DNA of 6,948 nucleotides from Acidimicrobiaceae bacterium (GTDB lineage: Bacteria > Actinomycetota > Acidimicrobiia > Acidimicrobiales > MedAcidi-G1): NCBI GenBank assembly GCA_002727895.1, contig PBUO01000065.1, forward strand, positions 3,834 to 10,781, given 5' to 3'. The notes beneath the pieces were generated by a model. It was not told the DNA's origin. It saw nothing but the letters and a program-made list of their open reading frames with translations, and made no database searches. The translations under genes and the position numbers were made by a program. Positions 1 through 6,732 of this stretch are shown in pieces (the first letter of the stretch is position 1; each line of letters opens with the position of its first letter).

Positions 1-537
1 GCCCTGCTGCTGACCGCGGCCACGTTGCAGGCAACGTTGTTCGACGAGGTCCGCGTCGACGGGGTGGCCGTCGAGTACCTCCTCCTGGTGGCCGTTCTGG
101 CCGGACACCACGGGGGTCCCGAGCGCGGTGCCGTGGTGGCCTTCTTCGCCGGGCTCCTCCACGATTCCGTCGGGGTGTCGCCGCTCGGTCTCCACGCCCT
201 GGCTTTCGCCCCGGTGGCCGCCGTGGTCGGCCACCTCTCGGTGCGCCTCGCCGCGGGTGCCCGCGGGCTGGCCGCCCTCGGCCTTTTGAGCTCTGTCGCC
301 GCGGGGTTGGCTGCAGCGGCGACCATCGGCACCATGTTCGGCCTCCATCCGGTCGACTGGTCGACTCTGCTGGGCACCGCACTGGTGGCCGCGCTTATGA
401 CCGGGACGGTCGCCCTGCCGACTAGCCGGATCGTCCGGTGGGCGGTGACCGGAGGCCTCCCGGTCGACATTGACGTGGATAGGGAACCGGCCGGCGCCGT
501 CCGCCCCACAGCGGCCGGCCGGGTCGGGCGGCGATGA
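1..537 (+). CDS. mreD: MreD, rod-shape-determining membrane protein (5' partial)
   Basis: This is the C-terminal 178 residues of a small, very hydrophobic protein. The frame is open from the first base, so the true start lies upstream; an in-frame TTG at 25 would cut into the first membrane helix and is not a credible start. Hydrophobic segments lie near visible residues 1-14, 22-36, 43-54, 62-82, 88-112 and 121-140, and a basic, Pro/Ala-rich cytoplasmic-type tail follows. The segment at residues 47-67 (VAFFAGLLHD, then PLGLHAL) resembles the conserved GxxxGLLxD...PLGLxAL signature of MreD. Since the first helix begins at the window edge, probably only some 10-20 residues are missing. MreD is an inner-membrane partner of MreC and MreB in the elongasome. 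The PBP2 and RodA genes directly downstream strongly support the call, because the protein itself is poorly conserved. Its stop overlaps the next start (ATGA, 534-537). Confidence 0.88.
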   Translation, partial: ALLLTAATLQATLFDEVRVDGVAVEYLLLVAVLAGHHGGPERGAVVAFFAGLLHDSVGVSPLGLHALAFAPVAAVVGHLSVRLAAGARGLAALGLLSSVAAGLAAAATIGTMFGLHPVDWSTLLGTALVAALMTGTVALPTSRIVRWAVTGGLPVDIDVDREPAGAVRPTAAGRVGRR

Positions 538-2810
538 ACGAATCGACCCGCTTCCGCATGCGGGTTCTGGCCATCGTGGGCCTGTCGCTGTTCGCCACCC
601 TCGGGGCCCGACTCTGGTACCTGCAGGTCATGACCAGCGAGCAGGCGGTGGCAGTGGCCCAGAGCAACGTCACCCGCGTCATCTCGGTCCCCGCTCCCCG
701 GGGCCGGATTCTCGACGTGCAGGGCCGGGTGCTGGTCGGCAACCGCACGACCACGGTGCTGACCATGAACCGCCACGAGCTCGACGAGGCCGACTTCGAC
801 CAGGACGAGGTGCGGAGGCTGCTCATCGAGGTCGCCGTGGAGATCAACCGGGGCGGGCACCTGATGAAGGTTTCCGACGTGGAACGGGCCCTGAACGATC
901 CGTCCTACGGTCGGTACGACGACGTGCCCATTGCACACGACGTGGGCGAAGACCTCCTCGTCTACTTCGGCGAACGCGGCGACCGGTTTCCCGGCGTCCG
1001 GGTCGCGGAGAGCACGGTGCGCTCCTACCTGTACGGCGACCTGGCCACTCACGTCCTGGGCTGGGTGGGCCCGGTCAACGACGCCGAGCTACGCAGCAGG
1101 CGTCCGCCGGAGGGCAAGGCGTACCAATTGCGCGACCACATCGGCAAGGCTGGAGTGGAGCTCATGTTCGAGGACGACCTGCGGGGCGTGGCCGGCCGCA
1201 AGGTGGTCGAGGTGGACCGGTTGGGCGAGATTGTGCGGGAACGTCCCGACCTCTTCTTACCGCCGGTGCCCGGCGACGACGTCGTCCTGTCCATCGACGT
1301 GGACGTCCAGTACCTGGCCGAGCGGGAGCTGGAGCGGTCCATCCACCGGGCCCGGGCCCAGGAGCCCGAGCAGGATCCCGAGGACCCGTCGCGTCTCCTG
1401 CCGGCTTACGACGCTCCCGGTGGTGCGGTGGTGGTCCTGGATCCGACCGACGGGTCGGTGGTCGCTCTGGCGTCGTACCCGACGTACGACCCCAACCAGT
1501 CGATCGGGGGGTTCTCGTCCGAGCAGTGGGCCGAGCTGAACGACCCGGCCAACGACCTGCCCATGTTCAACCGGGCTATCCAGGGCGAGTACGCGCCAGG
1601 TTCGACGTTCAAACTGTTCACCGCGCACGCTGCCTGGCACGCCGGGGTGTTCGGCGTCGGAGCAGTGCCTAGGGCCGACGTGGCCGGCCGCGATCCCGGC
1701 GCCTATGTGTTGCGCAGTTGCGGCGAGGTGGACCCCACCGACCCACCGCCGGGGTGCCGATACCGCAACGCCGGGGAGAAGCAGTACGACGACGTGGACC
1801 TGGTTCGGAGCCTCACCGTGTCTAGCGACGTCTACTACTACCGGATCGGCGAGTCGATCTACGTCAACCCCGGGCACCCGGACACGGCGATTCAGGACGC
1901 GGCGACCGCCTATGGGCTCGGCTTGGAGACGGGGATCACCCTGCCCTTCGAACAGGACGGCTACCTCCCCACGCCGTCCAACCGGCGACAGCGCCACGAG
2001 GACAACCCGGTGGCCTTCCCGGAATGGGGCTGGTCGACTGGTGACAACGTCATCACGGCCATCGGCCAGGGCGAGGTGCTGGTCACTCCGCTGCAGTTGG
2101 CCAATGCCTTCGCCACCTTTGCCAATGGAGGGATCCGCTACGCCCCGAATGTGGTCGACCGAGTGGTCGATCCGGAAGGCCGGGTGGTCCGGGACTTCGG
2201 CCCACGAGCCCTCTCCGAGGTCTACCTGGACCCGGGCTTTCGCAAGCGGGTGCTTGCCGGCCTGGTCGGGGCGACGGCCGACGAGGAGGGCACCGCCTAC
2301 TGGGCCTTCAACTCGGAGGCCACCGGTGGGTTGCACTTCCCCCTCGATGAGTTCCCGGTGGCGGCCAAGACGGGCACGGCCGAGGTCCGGGGCAAGGCTG
2401 ACACGTCGATTTTCGCCGCCTTCGCCCCGGCCGAGGTACCCACCTACGCCGCGGTGGCCATCCTCGAGGAGGCGGGTTTCGGGTCCAGGGTGGCTGCCCC
2501 TCTGGTGGCCCGTCTGATGAAGAGCGTGTTCGAGGGGACGGTGCCACCGGCCCCGCTGGCCGCCGACCGGTATGCGCGTTCTACGGCGCTGCCCCTGTGC
2601 GTGGCGTGGCACCGCTGGCGGTCCGGCGACACCCTGGACCGTCTGGACGCGGCCGATCCGACGGCCGCCGATGTCGGCGGCCCCGTCCTGGACGCGTCGG
2701 GACGAGTGGTGGTCCGGGGCATCGAGGTCGACTGTGAGGACCTGATCGGCCAGGTCCTCGAGGCGTTCGACGGGCGTGTGGCCGCCGACGCGGCGGGGGA
2801 GGACGGCTGA
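534..2810 (+). CDS. mrdA: Penicillin-binding protein 2, class B peptidoglycan transpeptidase
   Basis: This is the elongation-specific DD-transpeptidase that cross-links new peptidoglycan and partners RodA. The 758 residues comprise a short cytoplasmic N-terminus, one membrane anchor (about 9-31), a dimerisation (pedestal) domain with PAPRGRILD at 53-61, and a transpeptidase domain from about 290. All three active-site motifs are present: S357-T-F-K360 (S357 is the acylated serine), S430-S-D432 (the SxD form of the SxN motif, common in PBP2) and K612-T-G-T615. The protein is longer than E. coli PBP2 (about 630 residues). SxxK to SxD spans 73 residues against about 57 there, and a tail of about 90 residues follows the usual end of the domain near 667. 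Its only four cysteines lie in these extra parts: C396 and C408 in the insertion, C689 and C734 in the tail. The ATG at 534 overlaps the mreD stop by four bases and only a weak G-rich site precedes it, so translation is probably coupled to mreD. FtsI is the main alternative, but the rodA and mreD neighbours favour PBP2. Confidence 0.95.
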   Translation: MNESTRFRMRVLAIVGLSLFATLGARLWYLQVMTSEQAVAVAQSNVTRVISVPAPRGRILDVQGRVLVGNRTTTVLTMNRHELDEADFDQDEVRRLLIEVAVEINRGGHLMKVSDVERALNDPSYGRYDDVPIAHDVGEDLLVYFGERGDRFPGVRVAESTVRSYLYGDLATHVLGWVGPVNDAELRSRRPPEGKAYQLRDHIGKAGVELMFEDDLRGVAGRKVVEVDRLGEIVRERPDLFLPPVPGDDVVLSIDVDVQYLAERELERSIHRARAQEPEQDPEDPSRLLPAYDAPGGAVVVLDPTDGSVVALASYPTYDPNQSIGGFSSEQWAELNDPANDLPMFNRAIQGEYAPGSTFKLFTAHAAWHAGVFGVGAVPRADVAGRDPGAYVLRSCGEVDPTDPPPGCRYRNAGEKQYDDVDLVRSLTVSSDVYYYRIGESIYVNPGHPDTAIQDAATAYGLGLETGITLPFEQDGYLPTPSNRRQRHEDNPVAFPEWGWSTGDNVITAIGQGEVLVTPLQLANAFATFANGGIRYAPNVVDRVVDPEGRVVRDFGPRALSEVYLDPGFRKRVLAGLVGATADEEGTAYWAFNSEATGGLHFPLDEFPVAAKTGTAEVRGKADTSIFAAFAPAEVPTYAAVAILEEAGFGSRVAAPLVARLMKSVFEGTVPPAPLAADRYARSTALPLCVAWHRWRSGDTLDRLDAADPTAADVGGPVLDASGRVVVRGIEVDCEDLIGQVLEAFDGRVAADAAGEDG
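2795..2803 (+). promoter_or_regulatory. Shine-Dalgarno site of rodA
   Basis: The sequence GGGGGAGGA lies inside the last codons of the PBP2 gene, six bases before the rodA ATG at 2810. It is one of the strongest ribosome-binding sites in the window and supports this start despite the one-base overlap (TGATG) with the preceding stop. Confidence 0.75.
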
Positions 2811-3955
2811 TGGTCGACCTCCGACGCCCCGACTACGAGCGCCCCCGGGTGCTGCGCCACGTCGACCTGGTCCTGCCGGTTCTGGCCGTGGTCGTGGCGG
2901 CCATCGGCGTGGTGATGGTGTATTCGGCCACCCGAGGACCGGCCACCGACCTGCGTCCTGCCCAGACCTTTCACCTGGATCGGCAGTTCCGCATGGCCGG
3001 TTTCGGCGTGGCCGCCATGGTGGTGGCCACGTGGGTCGGGCACCGGCGGGTCCAGCGCCTGGCCTGGTGGATCCACGGGGCGTCGCTGGGGCTGCTGGCC
3101 GCCGTCCTGGTGGTCGGGGTGGAGGTCAAGGGGACGCGAGCCTGGTTCCAGGTGGCAGGCTCGCAGTTCCAGCCGTCGGAGGTGGGCAAGGTGGGGCTCA
3201 TCGTTGTGCTGGCTGCCTGGTTGGCCCGGACCGACGAGCCGAACGTCACCCGGGTCATCGTCGCCGTGTTCTTGGCTGCGGGCCCTGTTGCCCTGATCTC
3301 CGCCCAGCCCGACCTCGGGACGGTGCTGGTCTACGGGGCGATCGTGGCCGGGATGGTGCTTGTGGCTGGCGTGAAGGGCCGCCACCTGCTCTTCCTGGGC
3401 CTCCTCCTGGTTACCGGGCTAGTCCTGGTCCTGGAGTCCGAGGTGCTGGAGGAGTACCAGGTGCGTCGCCTGCTGGTCTTCGTGGAAGAGGGGTCCAACT
3501 CGACGGCCAGCTACAACCTTGAGCAGGCGCAGATCGCTATCGGGAACGGCGGCCTGACCGGTCGGGGCCTCTTCCAGGGCACCCAGAACAACTCAGCGCT
3601 GGTGCCCGAGCAGCAGACCGACTTCATTTTCACCGTGGTGGCCGAGGAGCTGGGCTTTGTCGGCGGGGCGGTCCTGCTGGGGCTGCTGGGCTTGGTCCTG
3701 GTCCGGATCTGGCGAATCGGCCAGATGGCCGACGACCGGTTCGGAACCCTGCTGGCTGCCGGAACCTTCTCGATGGTGGCCTTCCAGGTGTTCCAGAGCG
3801 TGGGCATGTCGACCGGGATCATGCCCATCACCGGAATCCCGTTTCCACTGGTGAGCTATGGCGGATCATCGTTGCTGGCGACCTTCGTGGCCCTTGGCCT
3901 CGTCCAGAGCATCCACATGCGACGACACGAGGGGCTGAGCAGGCCGGTACGCTAA
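2810..3955 (+). CDS. rodA: RodA, SEDS-family peptidoglycan glycosyltransferase
   Basis: RodA polymerises glycan strands from lipid II in the membrane and works with PBP2. The 381 residues have the usual SEDS length and about ten hydrophobic segments, roughly at 19-39, 62-77, 84-105, 124-138, 147-164, 170-187, 191-208, 275-301, 312-334 and 351-366, with a large extracytoplasmic loop at about 209-274. Family motifs are clear: GTRAWF at 108-113 (W112 corresponds to a functionally important Trp), QPSEVGK at 121-127, QPDLGT at 166-171, Y235 followed by QAQIAIGNGGLTGRG, and QQTDFIF at 268-274. D271 sits where the essential catalytic aspartate of RodA lies. GIPFPLVSYGG is at 342-352. FtsW is the close relative; the location after mreD and the PBP2 gene decides for RodA. 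The start is supported by a strong Shine-Dalgarno site and a one-base overlap with the upstream stop. Confidence 0.95.
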   Translation: MVDLRRPDYERPRVLRHVDLVLPVLAVVVAAIGVVMVYSATRGPATDLRPAQTFHLDRQFRMAGFGVAAMVVATWVGHRRVQRLAWWIHGASLGLLAAVLVVGVEVKGTRAWFQVAGSQFQPSEVGKVGLIVVLAAWLARTDEPNVTRVIVAVFLAAGPVALISAQPDLGTVLVYGAIVAGMVLVAGVKGRHLLFLGLLLVTGLVLVLESEVLEEYQVRRLLVFVEEGSNSTASYNLEQAQIAIGNGGLTGRGLFQGTQNNSALVPEQQTDFIFTVVAEELGFVGGAVLLGLLGLVLVRIWRIGQMADDRFGTLLAAGTFSMVAFQVFQSVGMSTGIMPITGIPFPLVSYGGSSLLATFVALGLVQSIHMRRHEGLSRPVR

Positions 3956-3961
3956 ACAATC

Positions 3962-5977
3962 ATGAGTTCGCTCTGGTCCGAACTCGAGTGTGTCCTCGGC
4001 GAGGTTCAGAAGCCCGCCCGCTACATCGGCTGCGAGGACGGCATGACCGTCCCCGACCACCACCCCGACGCAGTGGCCTGGCTCCTCTGTTACCCGGACA
4101 CCTACGAGGTCGGCCTTCCCAACCAGGGTCTCCAGATCCTGTACGAGATCCTCAACGAACGGCCCGACGCCGTAGCCGAACGGGGCTATGCGCCGTGGAC
4201 TGACCTTGCGGCCGTGCTGCGTCGCGAGGGGCTTCCTCTCTTCTCGGTCGACACGCACCGGCCGGCCCGCGACTTCGACGTGCTGGCCTTCAACCTGTCA
4301 GCCGAGCTCGTGTACACGAACGTGCTGGAGTGCGTGGACCTGGCTGGGGTTCCGATCCGGACCGCGGACCGTGCTGACGACGACCCGCTGGTGTTGGTCG
4401 GTGGACACTGTGCGTACAACCCGGAGCCGTTGGCCGACTTCGTGGACGCCGCGGTGCTGGGCGACGGGGAGGAGGTGGTCTCCGAGGTCACCGAGGTGCT
4501 GGCCGACTGGAAGGCTTCCGGCGGCGGCCCTAGGGCCGTTCTATACCGCCGACTGGCCGTCGTGCCGGGTGTCTACGTGCCGTCGCTGTACGACGCCACC
4601 TACGAGGCTTCCTCGCAGGGCGGCATCCCGGGTCGGCGCCTGACCGGCATCAGTCCTTTGGCCGGCTCGGGGGCGCCCGGGGTGGTCGAGAAGCGAACGG
4701 TGGCCGACCTGGCCGACTGGCCGTACCCGAAGAATCAACTGGTGCCGTTGACGGAGGTGGTCCACGACCGGCTCAATGTGGAGGTTTTCCGGGGCTGCAC
4801 CCGGGGCTGCCGCTTCTGCCAGGCCGGGATGATCACCCGTCCGGTCCGGGAGCGCCCCGCCGAGCAGGTCCGGACCATGGTGGCCGACGGCCTGCGTCGC
4901 ACCGGCTATGACGAGGTGGCTCTCACCTCGCTAAGCACCGCCGATTTCAGCGGTATCGAGGAGGTGGTGGCGGCCACCGTCGCAGACGACGCCTGCGGCC
5001 AGGTGTCGGTGTCGCTGCCCAGCCTGCGGGTCGACGCATTCACGGTCGGGATCGCCGCCGAGATCCAGAAGGCCCGTCGGACCGGGCTCACGTTCGCCCC
5101 GGAGGCTGGGACGTGGCGGATGCGCCAGGTCATCAACAAGTTGATCCGCGAGGAGGACCTGTACGCGGCCGTTGAGTCGGCCTACTCGCAGGGCTGGCGA
5201 CGGGTGAAGCTGTACTTCCTGACTGGACTGCCCACCGAGACCGACGAGGACACCCTGGGGATCCTCCAGATGGCCCGCCGCTGCGTCGAGGTCGGGCGCC
5301 AACACATGCGCAACCCCTCGGTCACCGTGTCGGTCGGGGGCTTCGTCCCCAAGCCGTTTACCCCGTTCCAGTGGTTCGGGCAGAACACCGAGGCCGAGTT
5401 GCGCCGCAAGGTCGGCCTATTGCGCGACGAGCTGAAGCGGGACACCAAGGCCTACCGGGGCGTCCAGCTGAAGTGGCACGATCCGAAGGCCACGGCCGTC
5501 GAGGGCCTGCTGAGCCGCGGCGACCGACGCCTGTGCGACGTCGTTGAGGCTGTGTGGCGGGGCGGTGGCGTCTTTCAGGAGTGGAGCGAGCACTTCGACC
5601 TCGACCTGTGGACCGAGGCCGTCGAGGCAGCCGGGTTGTCATTCGAGGAAATGGTGTACCGCCACCGTGCCGAGGACGAGGCGTTCGCCTGGGACCACCT
5701 GTCTGCCGGCCTACACCGCGACTTCCTGTGGCAGGACTGGCGGGACGCCCTCGACGCGGTGGGGCTGGAGGACTGCCGGTGGACGCCATGCTACGACTGC
5801 GGGGCCTGCACCGGCTACGGCATCGAGCACGTGGTGGCCTCGGCCGTGCCGCCGGCCGGTGGTAGCCAAGGCACCGGCCAGGAACTCGGCGCCGGCGGGG
5901 AGGTACCGGTCGTGTTAACGGCTAGGCCCGAATCGGACGGTATCGCCCAGATGGACACTGTGGGGGTGATTTCGTGA
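3962..5977 (+). CDS. TIGR03960-like radical SAM protein of unknown function
   Basis: This is a 671-residue radical SAM enzyme. The N-terminal region (1 to about 250) has family hallmarks: VQKPARYIG near 15-23, YPDTYEVGLPNQGLQILYEI at 44-63, SAELVYTNVLE near 113-123 and VGGHCAYNPEPLADF ending in GDGEE at 146-171. It looks like the Rossmann-type, B12-domain-like N-terminus of such enzymes, but I see no cobalamin DxHxxG motif in the right place. The radical SAM core carries C279-TRG-C283-RF-C286, which should hold the [4Fe-4S] cluster that cleaves S-adenosylmethionine. FAPEAGTWRMR (about 376-386) and VSVGGFVPKPFTPFQW follow, both typical of the family. A C-terminal motif C605-x4-C610-x2-C613-x2-C616 may bind another cluster or zinc. 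The last 55 residues are Gly/Ala/Pro-rich. The substrate is unknown. The start is constrained: the rodA stop is in the same frame two codons upstream, and the conserved N-terminus begins almost at once. No good Shine-Dalgarno site is present, so coupling to rodA is likely. Confidence 0.9.
   Translation: MSSLWSELECVLGEVQKPARYIGCEDGMTVPDHHPDAVAWLLCYPDTYEVGLPNQGLQILYEILNERPDAVAERGYAPWTDLAAVLRREGLPLFSVDTHRPARDFDVLAFNLSAELVYTNVLECVDLAGVPIRTADRADDDPLVLVGGHCAYNPEPLADFVDAAVLGDGEEVVSEVTEVLADWKASGGGPRAVLYRRLAVVPGVYVPSLYDATYEASSQGGIPGRRLTGISPLAGSGAPGVVEKRTVADLADWPYPKNQLVPLTEVVHDRLNVEVFRGCTRGCRFCQAGMITRPVRERPAEQVRTMVADGLRRTGYDEVALTSLSTADFSGIEEVVAATVADDACGQVSVSLPSLRVDAFTVGIAAEIQKARRTGLTFAPEAGTWRMRQVINKLIREEDLYAAVESAYSQGWRRVKLYFLTGLPTETDEDTLGILQMARRCVEVGRQHMRNPSVTVSVGGFVPKPFTPFQWFGQNTEAELRRKVGLLRDELKRDTKAYRGVQLKWHDPKATAVEGLLSRGDRRLCDVVEAVWRGGGVFQEWSEHFDLDLWTEAVEAAGLSFEEMVYRHRAEDEAFAWDHLSAGLHRDFLWQDWRDALDAVGLEDCRWTPCYDCGACTGYGIEHVVASAVPPAGGSQGTGQELGAGGEVPVVLTARPESDGIAQMDTVGVIS
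5962..5969 (+). promoter_or_regulatory. Shine-Dalgarno site of the DUF2344 gene
   Basis: GGGGGTGA lies four bases before the GTG at 5974, inside the end of the radical SAM gene. It supports the GTG start, which also places the conserved N-terminus (RIRFTKVGKVRFISH) directly after the initiator residue. Confidence 0.6.
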
Positions 5978-6714
5978 GGGTCCGTATCCGCTTTACCAAG
6001 GTGGGCAAGGTCCGGTTCATCAGCCACCGCGACGTGGCCCGGATCTGGGAACGGGCATTCCGCCGGGCCGGGATCGCCGTTGCCTACAGTCAGGGCTTCT
6101 CGCCCCGGCCCAAGCTGTCGTTCGGTTTGGCGCTTTCGACCGGGCACGAGTCCGACGCCGAGTACCTGGACGTCGACCTGGTGGACGAGCGTTACGGGAC
6201 CACCGACGCGTGGGGCGAGCAGGGCACCGCGGGGATGGACCTGGCAGGGGCGCTGACCGCCGTCCTGCCCGAGGGTATGGACGTAGTAGCCGTGGCGCCC
6301 ATCGCCAAGGGGGACTCACTGCAGCAGGCCGTGGTGTCGTGCACGTGGGCCGTTGAGGTGGACGGCGTCGGGCGGACCGACGTAGACGCGTGGGTGGCCG
6401 ACGTGCTGTCCCGCAAGGAGATCGTCGTGGAACGTGAGCGCAAGGGGAAGCCGGTGGTCGAGGACCTCCGACCCCAGGTGCTGGCCCTCCGCGTCGACGA
6501 GGAGTCGGGGACGACGTCGAGGGTGCGCCTGTTGGCCGACCTCGGCACGCAGCCCCGGGCGCTCAGGCCAACCGAACTGCTGGTGGCGGTGGATCCGCCA
6601 CTGGTGGCCCGGTCTGTGCGCAGGATGAACCAGTGGATGTCGCAGGGAGCCGACCGCGAGGAACCGTTGACGGTCGCGGTCGCCCCTGCCCCGCCGACCA
6701 CGGAGTCGGCGTGA
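5974..6714 (+). CDS. DUF2344 / TIGR03936-like radical SAM-linked protein
   Basis: The 246-residue product belongs to the family found beside, or fused to, the TIGR03960-type radical SAM protein. Recognisable family segments are FTKVGKVRFISHRDVARIWE at 7-26, AYSQGFSPRPKLSFG at 37-51, EYLDVDL at 63-69, LPEGM at 98-102, the basic stretch RERKGKPVVEDLRP at 154-167 and LRPTELL at 197-203. No signal peptide or membrane helix is visible, so it should be cytosolic. The ending at about 231-246 is Pro/Ala/Thr-rich and probably disordered. No catalytic motif can be named; basic patches would suit RNA or ribosome binding, but that is inference. Its GTG overlaps the radical SAM stop by four bases (GTGA), which suggests balanced, coupled production of two partners. 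The family assignment is secure, the function unknown. Confidence 0.9.
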   Translation: MRVRIRFTKVGKVRFISHRDVARIWERAFRRAGIAVAYSQGFSPRPKLSFGLALSTGHESDAEYLDVDLVDERYGTTDAWGEQGTAGMDLAGALTAVLPEGMDVVAVAPIAKGDSLQQAVVSCTWAVEVDGVGRTDVDAWVADVLSRKEIVVERERKGKPVVEDLRPQVLALRVDEESGTTSRVRLLADLGTQPRALRPTELLVAVDPPLVARSVRRMNQWMSQGADREEPLTVAVAPAPPTTESA

Positions 6715-6715
6715 C

Positions 6716-6724
6716 GAGAAGGGA
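6716..6724 (+). promoter_or_regulatory. Probable Shine-Dalgarno site of the 3'-terminal gene
   Basis: GAGAAGGGA lies in the 18-base gap after the DUF2344 stop, eight bases before the GTG at 6733. It supports that start and shows this gene does not depend only on coupling. Confidence 0.55.
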
Positions 6725-6732
6725 ACACGCCA

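Noticed and set aside
470..1672. A 400-codon open frame on the plus strand overlapping mreD and the PBP2 gene
   Set aside because: The translation is Arg/Gly/Pro-rich low complexity, and the region is fully explained by the mreD end and the PBP2 N-terminal half.
1821..1829. SSD instead of SxN in PBP2 as a sign of a degenerate active site
   Set aside because: SxD is, as I recall, a normal form of this motif in PBP2 enzymes, and the SxxK and KTGT motifs are intact.
1257..2612. A 451-codon open frame on the minus strand
   Set aside because: It lies antisense to the PBP2 transpeptidase domain, whose motifs are intact. Its product is rich in Arg, Gly and His without recognisable domains, the usual shadow of a GC-rich gene.
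2444..3385. A 313-codon minus-strand frame across the PBP2/rodA junction
   Set aside because: His/Gly/Asp-rich shadow of two well-supported genes, with no domain or start context.
4250..4264. DTHRP in the radical SAM protein as a cobalamin-binding DxHxxG motif
   Set aside because: The needed glycine is Ala (A102), and the segment falls at a family position that reads as an ordinary strand and loop, not the B12-binding loop.
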